Assembly: GCA_018825665.1 (NCBI GenBank)
Contig: JAHJEG010000018.1
Span: 1 to 64,000, forward strand
Direction of reading: 5' to 3'
Source: a bacterium
GTDB taxonomy: Bacteria > Campylobacterota > Campylobacteria > Campylobacterales > Sulfurimonadaceae
Length of the DNA: 64,000 bases
Position numbers and translations under genes: made by a program. Below the pieces are notes generated by a model, which made no database searches, was not told the origin of the DNA, and saw only the letters and a program-made list of their open reading frames with translations. Positions 54,312 to 61,652 of the stretch are shown piece after piece (within the stretch, counting starts at the first letter, position 1; every line of letters begins with the position of its first letter).

Positions 54312-55982
54312 ATGAAGTACCCTTATGAAAATTTAGAAAACTTTACACTTCCGAGCCTGCTTGAGAGATCAGCCGGTCTGTATGCGGACAAGCCCTCCTT
54401 TGCCAACGTAGGCGGTGACGCCATAAGCTATGCGGAGTTCGCTCAAAGGGTGCAGGACACAATCACCCTCCTGAGACAAAACGGCATAAAAAAAGGGGAC
54501 AAGGTCTTATTGCTGAGCGAGAACATGCCCAACTGGGGCGTGGCATATTTTGCAGTTACATATTTTGGAGGCGTCATCGTCCCTGTCTTGCCCGACTTTC
54601 ATCCCTCGGATGTGCACCACATTCTAAGACATTCGGAGGCCAAAGCGATTTTTATCTCAAGCAGGCACCAATCCACCATCGAAGATTGTGACAGAGCCCA
54701 TATCAACTTTGTTATCAACCTGGATACTCTTGGAATGGTGGACGAGTATACCAATGACAGCTATATGCTGAAAATAAAACAAAAAATTGCAAAAACTTCA
54801 CATACTTCCGCCAAACCCCTAGAGGACGATTTGGCGGCTATTATCTACACATCGGGAACGACAGGGCACTCCAAAGGTGTTATGCTCTCCCATAAAAATC
54901 TTGTGACCAACGCCCTTTCATCTTTTTCAAAAGTAAAGATTGAACCTGAGGATGTCTTCTTATCCATCCTCCCGCTGGCGCATACCCTGGAATGTACGGT
55001 AGGGCTTATCGTTCCCGTACTTCACGGCGCAAGCGTCTATTATATAGACAAAGCACCTACTCCAAGCGTACTCCTAAAGGCATTTGAAGTTGTAAAACCG
55101 ACAATGATGCTCAGTGTTCCTCTTATCATAGAAAAAATCTACAAGAATAAGATTTTGCCAAAATTTACAGACTCCCTTATAATGAGGACTCTCTACAGCC
55201 TTCCTTTTATAAGAAAGACATTAAACAAAATAGCGGGCAAAAAACTGATAGAAACATTTGGCGGGAGAATGAGATTTTTCGGCATCGGGGGAGCCGCTCT
55301 TTCACCTTTTGTAGAACAGTTTTTGATTGAAGCGGAATTTCCCTATGTAATCGGCTACGGACTGACCGAAACTGCACCTCTTTTAGCAGGGGGGATATCC
55401 GGTGAAGTGCAAAGAATAAAGTCTACAGGTACGGCATTCGCAGGGGTAGAATTAAAAATAAAAGATAAGAACCCGCAAACCGGAGAGGGTGAGATAATAG
55501 CAAAATCACCAAGCGTGATGCTCGGCTATTACAAGGACGAGGAAAAGACAAAAGAGGTTATGGATGATGGCTGGTTTCTAACCGGAGACCTGGGATACAT
55601 TGACGATGACGGATATCTGTATATAAGCGGAAGAAGCAAGAACGTGATTATAGGCTCCGACGGAAAAAATATATATCCGGAGCAAATAGAGTCCCTTATA
55701 AACCAGAATATAGCGGTACTTGATTCACTAGTCATGGAGCAAGACGGCAAACTCGTAGCTAGAATACATCTCGATTATGAGCTTATCGATAAAATGTTTG
55801 AAGCGGATAAAAATCCTGATGACAAGGTGAGAGAAGAGATAAGCAACTTTTTAGAGGAGATGCGCAAAGATGTAAACTCAAAAATATCCTCTTTTTCAAG
55901 AATGGTAAAGTTTATAGAGCAGATTGAACCCTTTATAAAAACTCCAACCAAAAAAATAAAAAGATATTTGTACACAACATAA
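54312..55982 (+). CDS. AMP-forming acyl-CoA synthetase
   Basis: A 556-residue ANL-superfamily enzyme, long-chain type. IIYTSGTTGHSKGVMLSHKN is the AMP-binding P-loop, YGLTETAPLLAGG the aromatic/ATP motif, and GWFLTGDLGYIDDDGYLYIS with GRSKNVIIGSDGKNIYPEQI the hinge. The C-terminal lysine is in TPTKKIKRYLY. It probably activates fatty acids for lipid recycling. It is followed after 9 bp by the PH-domain gene. Confidence 0.9.
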   Translation: MKYPYENLENFTLPSLLERSAGLYADKPSFANVGGDAISYAEFAQRVQDTITLLRQNGIKKGDKVLLLSENMPNWGVAYFAVTYFGGVIVPVLPDFHPSDVHHILRHSEAKAIFISSRHQSTIEDCDRAHINFVINLDTLGMVDEYTNDSYMLKIKQKIAKTSHTSAKPLEDDLAAIIYTSGTTGHSKGVMLSHKNLVTNALSSFSKVKIEPEDVFLSILPLAHTLECTVGLIVPVLHGASVYYIDKAPTPSVLLKAFEVVKPTMMLSVPLIIEKIYKNKILPKFTDSLIMRTLYSLPFIRKTLNKIAGKKLIETFGGRMRFFGIGGAALSPFVEQFLIEAEFPYVIGYGLTETAPLLAGGISGEVQRIKSTGTAFAGVELKIKDKNPQTGEGEIIAKSPSVMLGYYKDEEKTKEVMDDGWFLTGDLGYIDDDGYLYISGRSKNVIIGSDGKNIYPEQIESLINQNIAVLDSLVMEQDGKLVARIHLDYELIDKMFEADKNPDDKVREEISNFLEEMRKDVNSKISSFSRMVKFIEQIEPFIKTPTKKIKRYLYTT

Positions 55983-55991
55983 GAAGATACG

Positions 55992-56483
55992 ATGAATAAT
56001 CTAAAAAAAGTTTTGTCCCAAGACGAATCCGTGCTTGTCAGCGCGGATATTTCCAAAACATTTTACAACGGGATACTTTCCCTCTATGCTCTTGGTCTTT
56101 TACTTCTTTTTATAGGCTATGAATATGAGATCGGGGTTATCGGACTCGTTTTAATTTTACGAACCTTTTATGTGCATTTGAACGAGATAAAAGAGAAAAA
56201 GTCGTATAACTGCCTCTTAACAGAAAAAAGGCTCATCATTTTAAAAGGGCACAAATCAAAAGAGATATTTCCTATCAATCTAAAAGATATCAGGACTATA
56301 TATATCAAGCCTGTCAGTGAAAGGTTTAAGGGCTTGCTGGATGTCGGCACACTTGAAGTCGTAACCACGTCCGGAGGAAGATATGTCATTAAAAATATCA
56401 AAAAACCCTATCTGTATCACAGGGCTATTATCGGAGATATTGTCAGCGCTACAAACTATTCCAATAAAAATAAGAGAGGATAA
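55992..56483 (+). CDS. Bacterial PH-domain membrane protein
   Basis: A 163-residue protein with two adjoining membrane segments (about 25-60: LSLYALGLLLLFIGYEYEIG and VIGLVLILRTFYVHL) and a C-terminal bacterial PH-like domain (YNCLLTEKRLIILKGHKSKE, IFPINLKDIRTIYIK). The function of such proteins is mostly unknown. It forms one unit with the ligase gene. Confidence 0.7.
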   Translation: MNNLKKVLSQDESVLVSADISKTFYNGILSLYALGLLLLFIGYEYEIGVIGLVLILRTFYVHLNEIKEKKSYNCLLTEKRLIILKGHKSKEIFPINLKDIRTIYIKPVSERFKGLLDVGTLEVVTTSGGRYVIKNIKKPYLYHRAIIGDIVSATNYSNKNKRG

Positions 56484-56510
56484 AAGGCAGTACCCTTTAT
56501 CCCCTCTCTT
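56472..56510. terminator. Terminator between the PH-domain gene and ppaC
   Basis: AAGAGAGG with ATAAAAGG pairs with CCCTTTAT and CCTCTCTT, with a small bulge. The minus-strand side runs into ATTTTTATTG, as for an intrinsic terminator of ppaC; it also covers the end of the PH gene. Confidence 0.75.
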
Positions 56511-57426
56511 AAAACTGCGGCTGCAAAAAAGGAATGATCTGTTTTTTACGGCTTAATACGCCCTCTAACCAGGCCTGATTATTTTTCAGTTCTATATTAA
56601 ATGCTTTTTCCACTTTGCTCATATCATCACTCAGAGCCAAAAGTGTAGAGCCCTCTTTCATGATGTCGGTTAAAAGAATCAAAATAGTATGCAGACCATC
56701 CTCTTCTTTCATCAGTTTCATATCTTCGAATAATTCGTCAATTCTGTTGTCAAGCACTGAAATATCTACCATTTCAAGCTGACCTACGCCGACTTTCGTG
56801 CCATTCATATCGAATGATTTGTAATCTCTGGTATTGAGATTTCTGGCACTTGCCCCCTCTACCGCAGATTTTGCTATAAACATCTCCATTGCAAGTTGTT
56901 TATAATCCTCTATTTCACATATTTTTGAGAGTTCTTTCACTGCTTTTGTATCTACTTTTGTGCATGTCGGTGATTTGAAAATAACCGTATCGCTTAAAAT
57001 AGCGAGCATCATCATCCCTGCTATATCTTTTGGAATCTCAATCCCGTAATGGTCGTACATCTCTTTTACCACCGTGTTTGAGCAGCCGATAGGACGAATC
57101 CAGCACTCCAAAGGGGTATCCGTTGTCAAATCGCCTAGTTTATGATGGTCTACGATGCCAAGGATTGTTGCTTCCATAATGTCTTTTGGAGCCTGAGCCT
57201 TGTCTGAAAAATCGATAAGATAAACTTTTTCACCTGCTACGGAAGTTTTAAGTTCAGGCACCTTCCCGCCAAACTTGTTTAAAATAAATTCAGTTTCTGC
57301 CGAGATTTCACCCTGACGTGTAGGAATACACTCTTCACCAAGTTGGTTTTTAAGATAAGAAAGAGATATTGCACCTATAATAGAATCGCTATCCGGGCTG
57401 GTGTGTCCAAAAACATATGTTGACAT
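56509..57426 (-). CDS. ppaC: Manganese-dependent inorganic pyrophosphatase
   Basis: A 305-residue family II pyrophosphatase of the DHH superfamily. Metal ligands appear in FGHTSPDSDSIIGA and the DHH motif ILGIVDHHKLGDL; the C-terminal DHHA2 domain ends with SRKKQIIPFL, the phosphate-binding loop. The ATG at 57426 (MSTYVFGHTSPDSDS) has AAGG 9 bp upstream; the longer frame adds nine residues. Confidence 0.94.
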   Translation of the reverse strand: MSTYVFGHTSPDSDSIIGAISLSYLKNQLGEECIPTRQGEISAETEFILNKFGGKVPELKTSVAGEKVYLIDFSDKAQAPKDIMEATILGIVDHHKLGDLTTDTPLECWIRPIGCSNTVVKEMYDHYGIEIPKDIAGMMMLAILSDTVIFKSPTCTKVDTKAVKELSKICEIEDYKQLAMEMFIAKSAVEGASARNLNTRDYKSFDMNGTKVGVGQLEMVDISVLDNRIDELFEDMKLMKEEDGLHTILILLTDIMKEGSTLLALSDDMSKVEKAFNIELKNNQAWLEGVLSRKKQIIPFLQPQF

Positions 57427-57547
57427 AGTAGTAACCTTTAATTTTTTCGTCATTATACTAAAATAATTTTAGAAATTTTACAGATGCAAAACTTAATCAA
57501 AAAAATTATATATTTTCGTGCCAAAACAAAATCATATGCAAACATGA

Positions 57548-57553
57548 TATAAT
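57548..57553 (+). promoter_or_regulatory. -10 box of cls
   Basis: TATAAT 17 bp before the cls ATG, with AAGGA between, so the leader would be only about 10 bases. Confidence 0.45.
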
Positions 57554-57570
57554 TTTTCAAGGACTAAAGA

Positions 57571-58959
57571 ATGAATATGGATATGACGAATTTAATCGTG
57601 TATTATGCTTTTATTATTATCGGAGAACTTCTGATTATCATGGTTCTTGGGCATATGCTCTATAAAAGGCGCACCCCTACAAGTATGATTGCTTGGCTTT
57701 TGCTTATGATTTTGCTTCCCTACTTCGCTATTTTTCTGTATCTGATATTCGGTCTAAGAAAAAGGGAAAACAGATATAAAAAAGAGCATATCCGCCTAAA
57801 GAACCGCAATAAAAGTTATCATCCGAAGAACCCCCTCAACGAAGTTTTGACAACCCACGGTATAGCTGATATAAGCCAAAATGAGCATTTCGAACTCTAT
57901 ACAGACTCACAAAGAGCCTATGAGCAGTTTATGGACTGCATTGAAAATGCAAAAAAATTCATCTTTATCAGCACCTATATTTTTGTATACGACGATCTTA
58001 CGAAAAATATTCTTGAGGCTCTAATAAAAAAAGCAAAAGAGGGAGTGGAAATCAAAATACTTATGGACTCACTTGGTTCTATAGGTTTATATCTTTTTGA
58101 TTCCAAGTTGAAGCCGCTGGAGGAGGCTGGAGTTGAGATTAAGTTTTTTATGCCTATATTTGAAATGCCTTTTAGAAACTACATCAATCTTAGAAATCAT
58201 AGAAAGATTTACATCTTTGACAATAAAAAAGTCCTTAGCGGCGGTATGAATCTCTCAAGTGAATATTTGGGAGCAAATGATGACCCCTCAAGATGGGAAG
58301 ATATACTGTTTTTAGTCGAAGGTTCCTCTGCGGAACTGTTTTTTGAGATATTTGCTTCAGACTGGTTTTACGCTTCGCAGGAAAAGCTCAGTTTTGAAAA
58401 AGATACTGTTCTTAGCGATGGAGACACCTCTGTACAGATCGTGCCATCGGGACCCGACATGAGCAAAGACACTCTTTATGAGGCCCTGCTTTGTGCCATC
58501 TACAGCGCGAAGAAACGCATCTGGATCGTCACGCCCTATTTCGTACCCGACACGTCTCTGGTGCAGGCTTTGCTCATCGCAAAAAACAAAGGTGTTGACG
58601 TGAGACTGATAACGCCAAAAGAATCGACCCATCTTATCGTGGACATCACAAGAAGCTCCTATATGAGAGAATTAGAAGAGGTGGGCATAGAAGTAGCCCT
58701 TTACGATGCTTCGGTATTACACGCAAAAGCGATACTCTTTGACAACACGAGTGCAATGCTTGGAAGCGTAAATATTGATAACAGAAGCCTGTTTTTGAAT
58801 TATGAGGTCGCTACCTTCGTTTATTCGGGCAGAGTGATTAAAGAGATTGAACTATGGATGAACAAGCTGCGGCTGCATTCATCAACGGGTCTCAAACATC
58901 CCTCTGCTCCAAGAAGAATAGTAGAAAACTTTATGAGAATAATAGCTCCTCAATTATAA
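57571..58959 (+). CDS. cls: Cardiolipin synthase
   Basis: A 462-residue phospholipase-D-superfamily enzyme. Two N-terminal membrane helices (YYAFIIIGELLIIMVLGHML, MIAWLLLMILLPYFAIFLYL) anchor it; the two HKD motifs are NHRKIYIFDNKKVLSGGMN and HAKAILFDNTSAMLGSVN. It joins two phosphatidylglycerols, or PG with another donor. The EEP gene follows after 17 bp. Confidence 0.92.
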   Translation: MNMDMTNLIVYYAFIIIGELLIIMVLGHMLYKRRTPTSMIAWLLLMILLPYFAIFLYLIFGLRKRENRYKKEHIRLKNRNKSYHPKNPLNEVLTTHGIADISQNEHFELYTDSQRAYEQFMDCIENAKKFIFISTYIFVYDDLTKNILEALIKKAKEGVEIKILMDSLGSIGLYLFDSKLKPLEEAGVEIKFFMPIFEMPFRNYINLRNHRKIYIFDNKKVLSGGMNLSSEYLGANDDPSRWEDILFLVEGSSAELFFEIFASDWFYASQEKLSFEKDTVLSDGDTSVQIVPSGPDMSKDTLYEALLCAIYSAKKRIWIVTPYFVPDTSLVQALLIAKNKGVDVRLITPKESTHLIVDITRSSYMRELEEVGIEVALYDASVLHAKAILFDNTSAMLGSVNIDNRSLFLNYEVATFVYSGRVIKEIELWMNKLRLHSSTGLKHPSAPRRIVENFMRIIAPQL

Positions 58960-58976
58960 TTTAATACAAAGAGAAG

Positions 58977-59720
58977 ATGATGTTTTTACCAAATAAATGT
59001 ATAAAATCTTTGAATCATCAGGATAAATACTGTGCGGAAAACTTTACACTGCTTTGCTGGAATGTCGCAAAACTCACATTGTCAAGTTCCTATAAAGAAT
59101 ATCTCAATACTCTTATCAAGGATGAAGATATAGATATTTTACTTCTTCAAGAAGTTAAAAAAAACAGTGCAAAAAAATTGGACCTCCATGCATTTTCCTA
59201 TATCCTCTCACCAAATATTCAAACAAAAAAACATGTTTTCGGGGTTTTAAGCGCCTTTAAAATCTCCTGCGAGAATGAACTCTCACTTCTTACAAGAAAA
59301 AGAGAGTTCAGATATGCCACTCGCAAAGTAACCTTGATTACAGAGCACAAATTGGCAGACGACAAACTCCTGCTCCTGGTAAACCTGCACGCTATAAACT
59401 TTGTAAAAAACAGTGATTTTTATCATGAGTTGCAAAGCATACAGTCGGTTCTTAGTTTTCACAAAGGGCCGATGATAGTTGCAGGTGATTTTAATACGTG
59501 GAATATAAAAAGAGTTGGGTTTTTAAAAGAGTTTACTCATAATCTATCGCTAAAAGAAGTTGGCTTTAGCGACCAAACAAATCTGAAAAAAGTTTTTTCC
59601 TATTGTCTGGACTATATTTTTTACAGAGACCTGGAGCTTGTGTACTCAAAAGTGATTGACAGCAAAAAGATCTCAGACCATAATCCGATTCTTGCGAACT
59701 TCAGAGTGATTAGTCAATAA
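58977..59720 (+). CDS. Endonuclease/exonuclease/phosphatase-family protein
   Basis: A 247-residue EEP-fold metal hydrolase. The fold's motifs are all present: LLCWNVAKL, LLLQEVKK, VAGDFNTWN and SDHNPI (Asn, Glu, Asp/Asn and Asp-His). The substrate (DNA, phospholipid or sugar phosphate) cannot be told. Located after cls, so a lipid link is possible. Its end overlaps the convergent nitroreductase by 11 bp. Confidence 0.85.
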   Translation: MMFLPNKCIKSLNHQDKYCAENFTLLCWNVAKLTLSSSYKEYLNTLIKDEDIDILLLQEVKKNSAKKLDLHAFSYILSPNIQTKKHVFGVLSAFKISCENELSLLTRKREFRYATRKVTLITEHKLADDKLLLLVNLHAINFVKNSDFYHELQSIQSVLSFHKGPMIVAGDFNTWNIKRVGFLKEFTHNLSLKEVGFSDQTNLKKVFSYCLDYIFYRDLELVYSKVIDSKKISDHNPILANFRVISQ

Positions 59721-60336
59721 ATTCGACCACATCCTCATAAGGCAGTCTCAGTTGTTGGGACTGTTCATTGATTCTATATCCGAAGGGCAAAAGCATAGAT
59801 AGCTGATATTTTTTAATATCAATACCTAAAATCTCTTCAACTTCCTTTTTGTTCAGTCCTTCTATAGGACAGGAATCTATCCCCAAAACTGCAGCCGCAC
59901 TCATCATATTCGCAGCAGCGATATAGGTCTGTTTTGAAGTCCAGGCATAGATGTTTTCATCACTGCTCAAAACATCTTTGAGATGCTCCGCATACAGAGT
60001 GAGATAAAAGTCAAGCTTGTCTTGAGGCATATTTCTTCTTTGAAACCTTTCTTTGGGTTTTGTGGATTCAGGTTTTACAGAATCTATTCCCGCCAAGATT
60101 ACAACAAGATGGGAACAAGAAGTGATTTGAATCTGGTTCCAGCAAGAAGGTCTCAGTTTTGCTTTGAGGTCCTCGTTTGTAACAACCAAAAACTTCCATG
60201 CTTCCATACCAAAAGATGAAGGTGATTTTCTGCCCGCCTCCAAGATAAATCTTATATCTTTGTCGGATATTTTCTTTGTCTCATCAAAAATCTTACACGC
60301 ATGTCTAAAATCCATAGCCTGTTCAAAAGTATTCAT
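59710..60336 (-). CDS. Nitroreductase-family flavoprotein
   Basis: A 208-residue FMN-dependent oxidoreductase, NfsB-like. RHACKIFDETKKISDKDIRF and EAGRKSPSSFGMEAWKFLVV bind FMN, and ILGIDIKKYQLSMLLPFGYR is the C-terminal arm. Typical substrates are quinones or nitro compounds; the native one is unknown. It lies 26 bp after the 98-residue gene. Confidence 0.9.
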   Translation of the reverse strand: MNTFEQAMDFRHACKIFDETKKISDKDIRFILEAGRKSPSSFGMEAWKFLVVTNEDLKAKLRPSCWNQIQITSCSHLVVILAGIDSVKPESTKPKERFQRRNMPQDKLDFYLTLYAEHLKDVLSSDENIYAWTSKQTYIAAANMMSAAAVLGIDSCPIEGLNKKEVEEILGIDIKKYQLSMLLPFGYRINEQSQQLRLPYEDVVEFID

Positions 60337-60362
60337 CTTAGCTTGTCCTCTGCCCTTGTATA

Positions 60363-60659
60363 TTAATCTGCAACTCTGTAGATTAACTGTCCTGCCAATT
60401 CCATATAAACGCTTTTTTTAAGTTCATGCAGTCTGTCTGGATCAGATAAACAAAATCTTTTTACGATTTTATCCAGATCTTCGTAATCGTGAGTCTCAGA
60501 CAGCATCGCTTCCATAGCTGCAAGTCTCCCGACGATACGGTCAAACTCATCCCTTCTTAAATCAACGCTCGTCTGGTCATGTATATCCCAGTATTTTGAT
60601 TCCGGCGTTCCGTTGAAGATATCATCTTCATCTTCAAAAAGTGCATCATATTTAGCCAT
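60363..60659 (-). CDS. Acidic 98-residue protein of unknown function
   Basis: Begins MAKYDALFEDEDDIFNGTPE; acidic, helical after residue 30, with one cysteine and no signal peptide. GAGGA precedes the ATG. I do not recognise the family. It has a good sigma-70 promoter and heads a two-gene unit with the nitroreductase. Confidence 0.7.
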   Translation of the reverse strand: MAKYDALFEDEDDIFNGTPESKYWDIHDQTSVDLRRDEFDRIVGRLAAMEAMLSETHDYEDLDKIVKRFCLSDPDRLHELKKSVYMELAGQLIYRVAD

Positions 60660-60699
60660 TTGTAATCCTCATAAAAATTTTATTGAATAGTACCATCAT

Positions 60700-60727
60700 T
60701 TTATACCAAATAATTGTTAATTGACAA
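60700..60727 (-). promoter_or_regulatory. Sigma-70 promoter of the 98-residue gene
   Basis: TTGTCA (60722-60727) and TATAAA (60700-60705) on the minus strand, 16 bp apart, about 40 bp before the ATG. Confidence 0.45.
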
Positions 60728-60773
60728 TTTAGAGTAAATTCTTTAAATATTATTTATAAAAGATACACTCTCT

Positions 60774-61649
60774 TTATGAATCGAATTTCGTGCGATAGGC
60801 ACAGTGGCGGCATAATTCCTCCACAACACGATTGTTCTTAAAACCCTCGATGATATTTTGTGAACGGGGTGTATCGAGAATCTTTCCTATCTTCTCATCT
60901 TTGACATTTCCAAGGTTTATCTTTGCCTCATAATCAAAACAACATGGAACAAGCCTGCCGTCACTGAGTATTGCCATCTGAGAACTCAGTCCGTGGCAGT
61001 AGCCCGTATCGCTTACAAAAGGGGCATCGAGCGAGGGCCATTCAAAAAGAGAATCAAAGTTAAAAAGCACTTTTGAAAGGACTCTCAAGCCTGTGTTTTG
61101 GTTCTCGTAGGTATCGGGCTGTTTTTCCCCCAGCTTTTCAAACATTATCCGCATCACTTCGCGGTTGTATTCTTGATGCGAATCGTCATCTTCTTTATTC
61201 CACAGCCTGTAGTTTATAAAAGATTTCGTATTTAAAGTACGAAAAGCAAGTGTAAACTCCGCTATTGCCGCAAGGTAGGTCTCAAGAGAGACAGGCAGAG
61301 TATTTCCGCGGTAACTGTTGAGCGAAAAATTGATCTGTTTTATGGCAGGATGGTTCAGGATTTCCACATGCCGGGCTTTGAGGTAATATCCCGCGGTCGT
61401 TATATGTACGTTCAAGCCGGCTTCATGGCTGATATCCAAATACTCTCTTATATTCTCAAGCAAAAGAGGATCGCCTACGACATGGTAGGCGATATCCTTT
61501 GTAAAAGCTTTTACTTCCCTGTTTATCTTGGCAAAGAGTTCTTTGTCCATCGTTGATAATGTTCTGCTCGAAGATGGGCAAAAATCACAGGAAAGCCCAC
61601 ATTTAGATGTAAGTTCGATGTAGACTTTTTGCATCATTTTTCTTGCCAT
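60774..61649 (-). CDS. Radical SAM protein with SPASM domain
   Basis: A 291-residue radical SAM enzyme. The SAM-cluster cysteines are CGLSCDFCPSS (C19-C26 region); the SPASM-type tail has VPCCFDYEAKINLGNVKDEK and ELCRHC, for an auxiliary cluster. Such proteins modify peptides or other substrates; no precursor peptide gene is visible nearby. It overlaps nothing and lies 3 bp after uvrA, so it is probably co-transcribed. Confidence 0.88.
   Translation of the reverse strand: MARKMMQKVYIELTSKCGLSCDFCPSSSRTLSTMDKELFAKINREVKAFTKDIAYHVVGDPLLLENIREYLDISHEAGLNVHITTAGYYLKARHVEILNHPAIKQINFSLNSYRGNTLPVSLETYLAAIAEFTLAFRTLNTKSFINYRLWNKEDDDSHQEYNREVMRIMFEKLGEKQPDTYENQNTGLRVLSKVLFNFDSLFEWPSLDAPFVSDTGYCHGLSSQMAILSDGRLVPCCFDYEAKINLGNVKDEKIGKILDTPRSQNIIEGFKNNRVVEELCRHCAYRTKFDS
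61362..61372 (-). repeat. GGCATGTGGAA motif copy 14
   Basis: Exact 11-mer on the coding strand of the SPASM gene, read as R-H-V-E, a different frame from all other copies. Confidence 0.9.
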
Positions 61650-61652
61650 ACA

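Noticed and set aside
17661-61372. Motif as a protein repeat or zinc-finger remnant (S-T-C, A-C-G)
   Set aside because: The 11-mer is read in four different frames and also lies between genes, so selection must act on DNA, not on a peptide.
17661-61372. Motif as Chi or FtsK-orienting sequence
   Set aside because: Both would be expected to favour one strand over a 44-kb stretch; orientation here is 6 versus 8. Not fully excluded without the whole genome.
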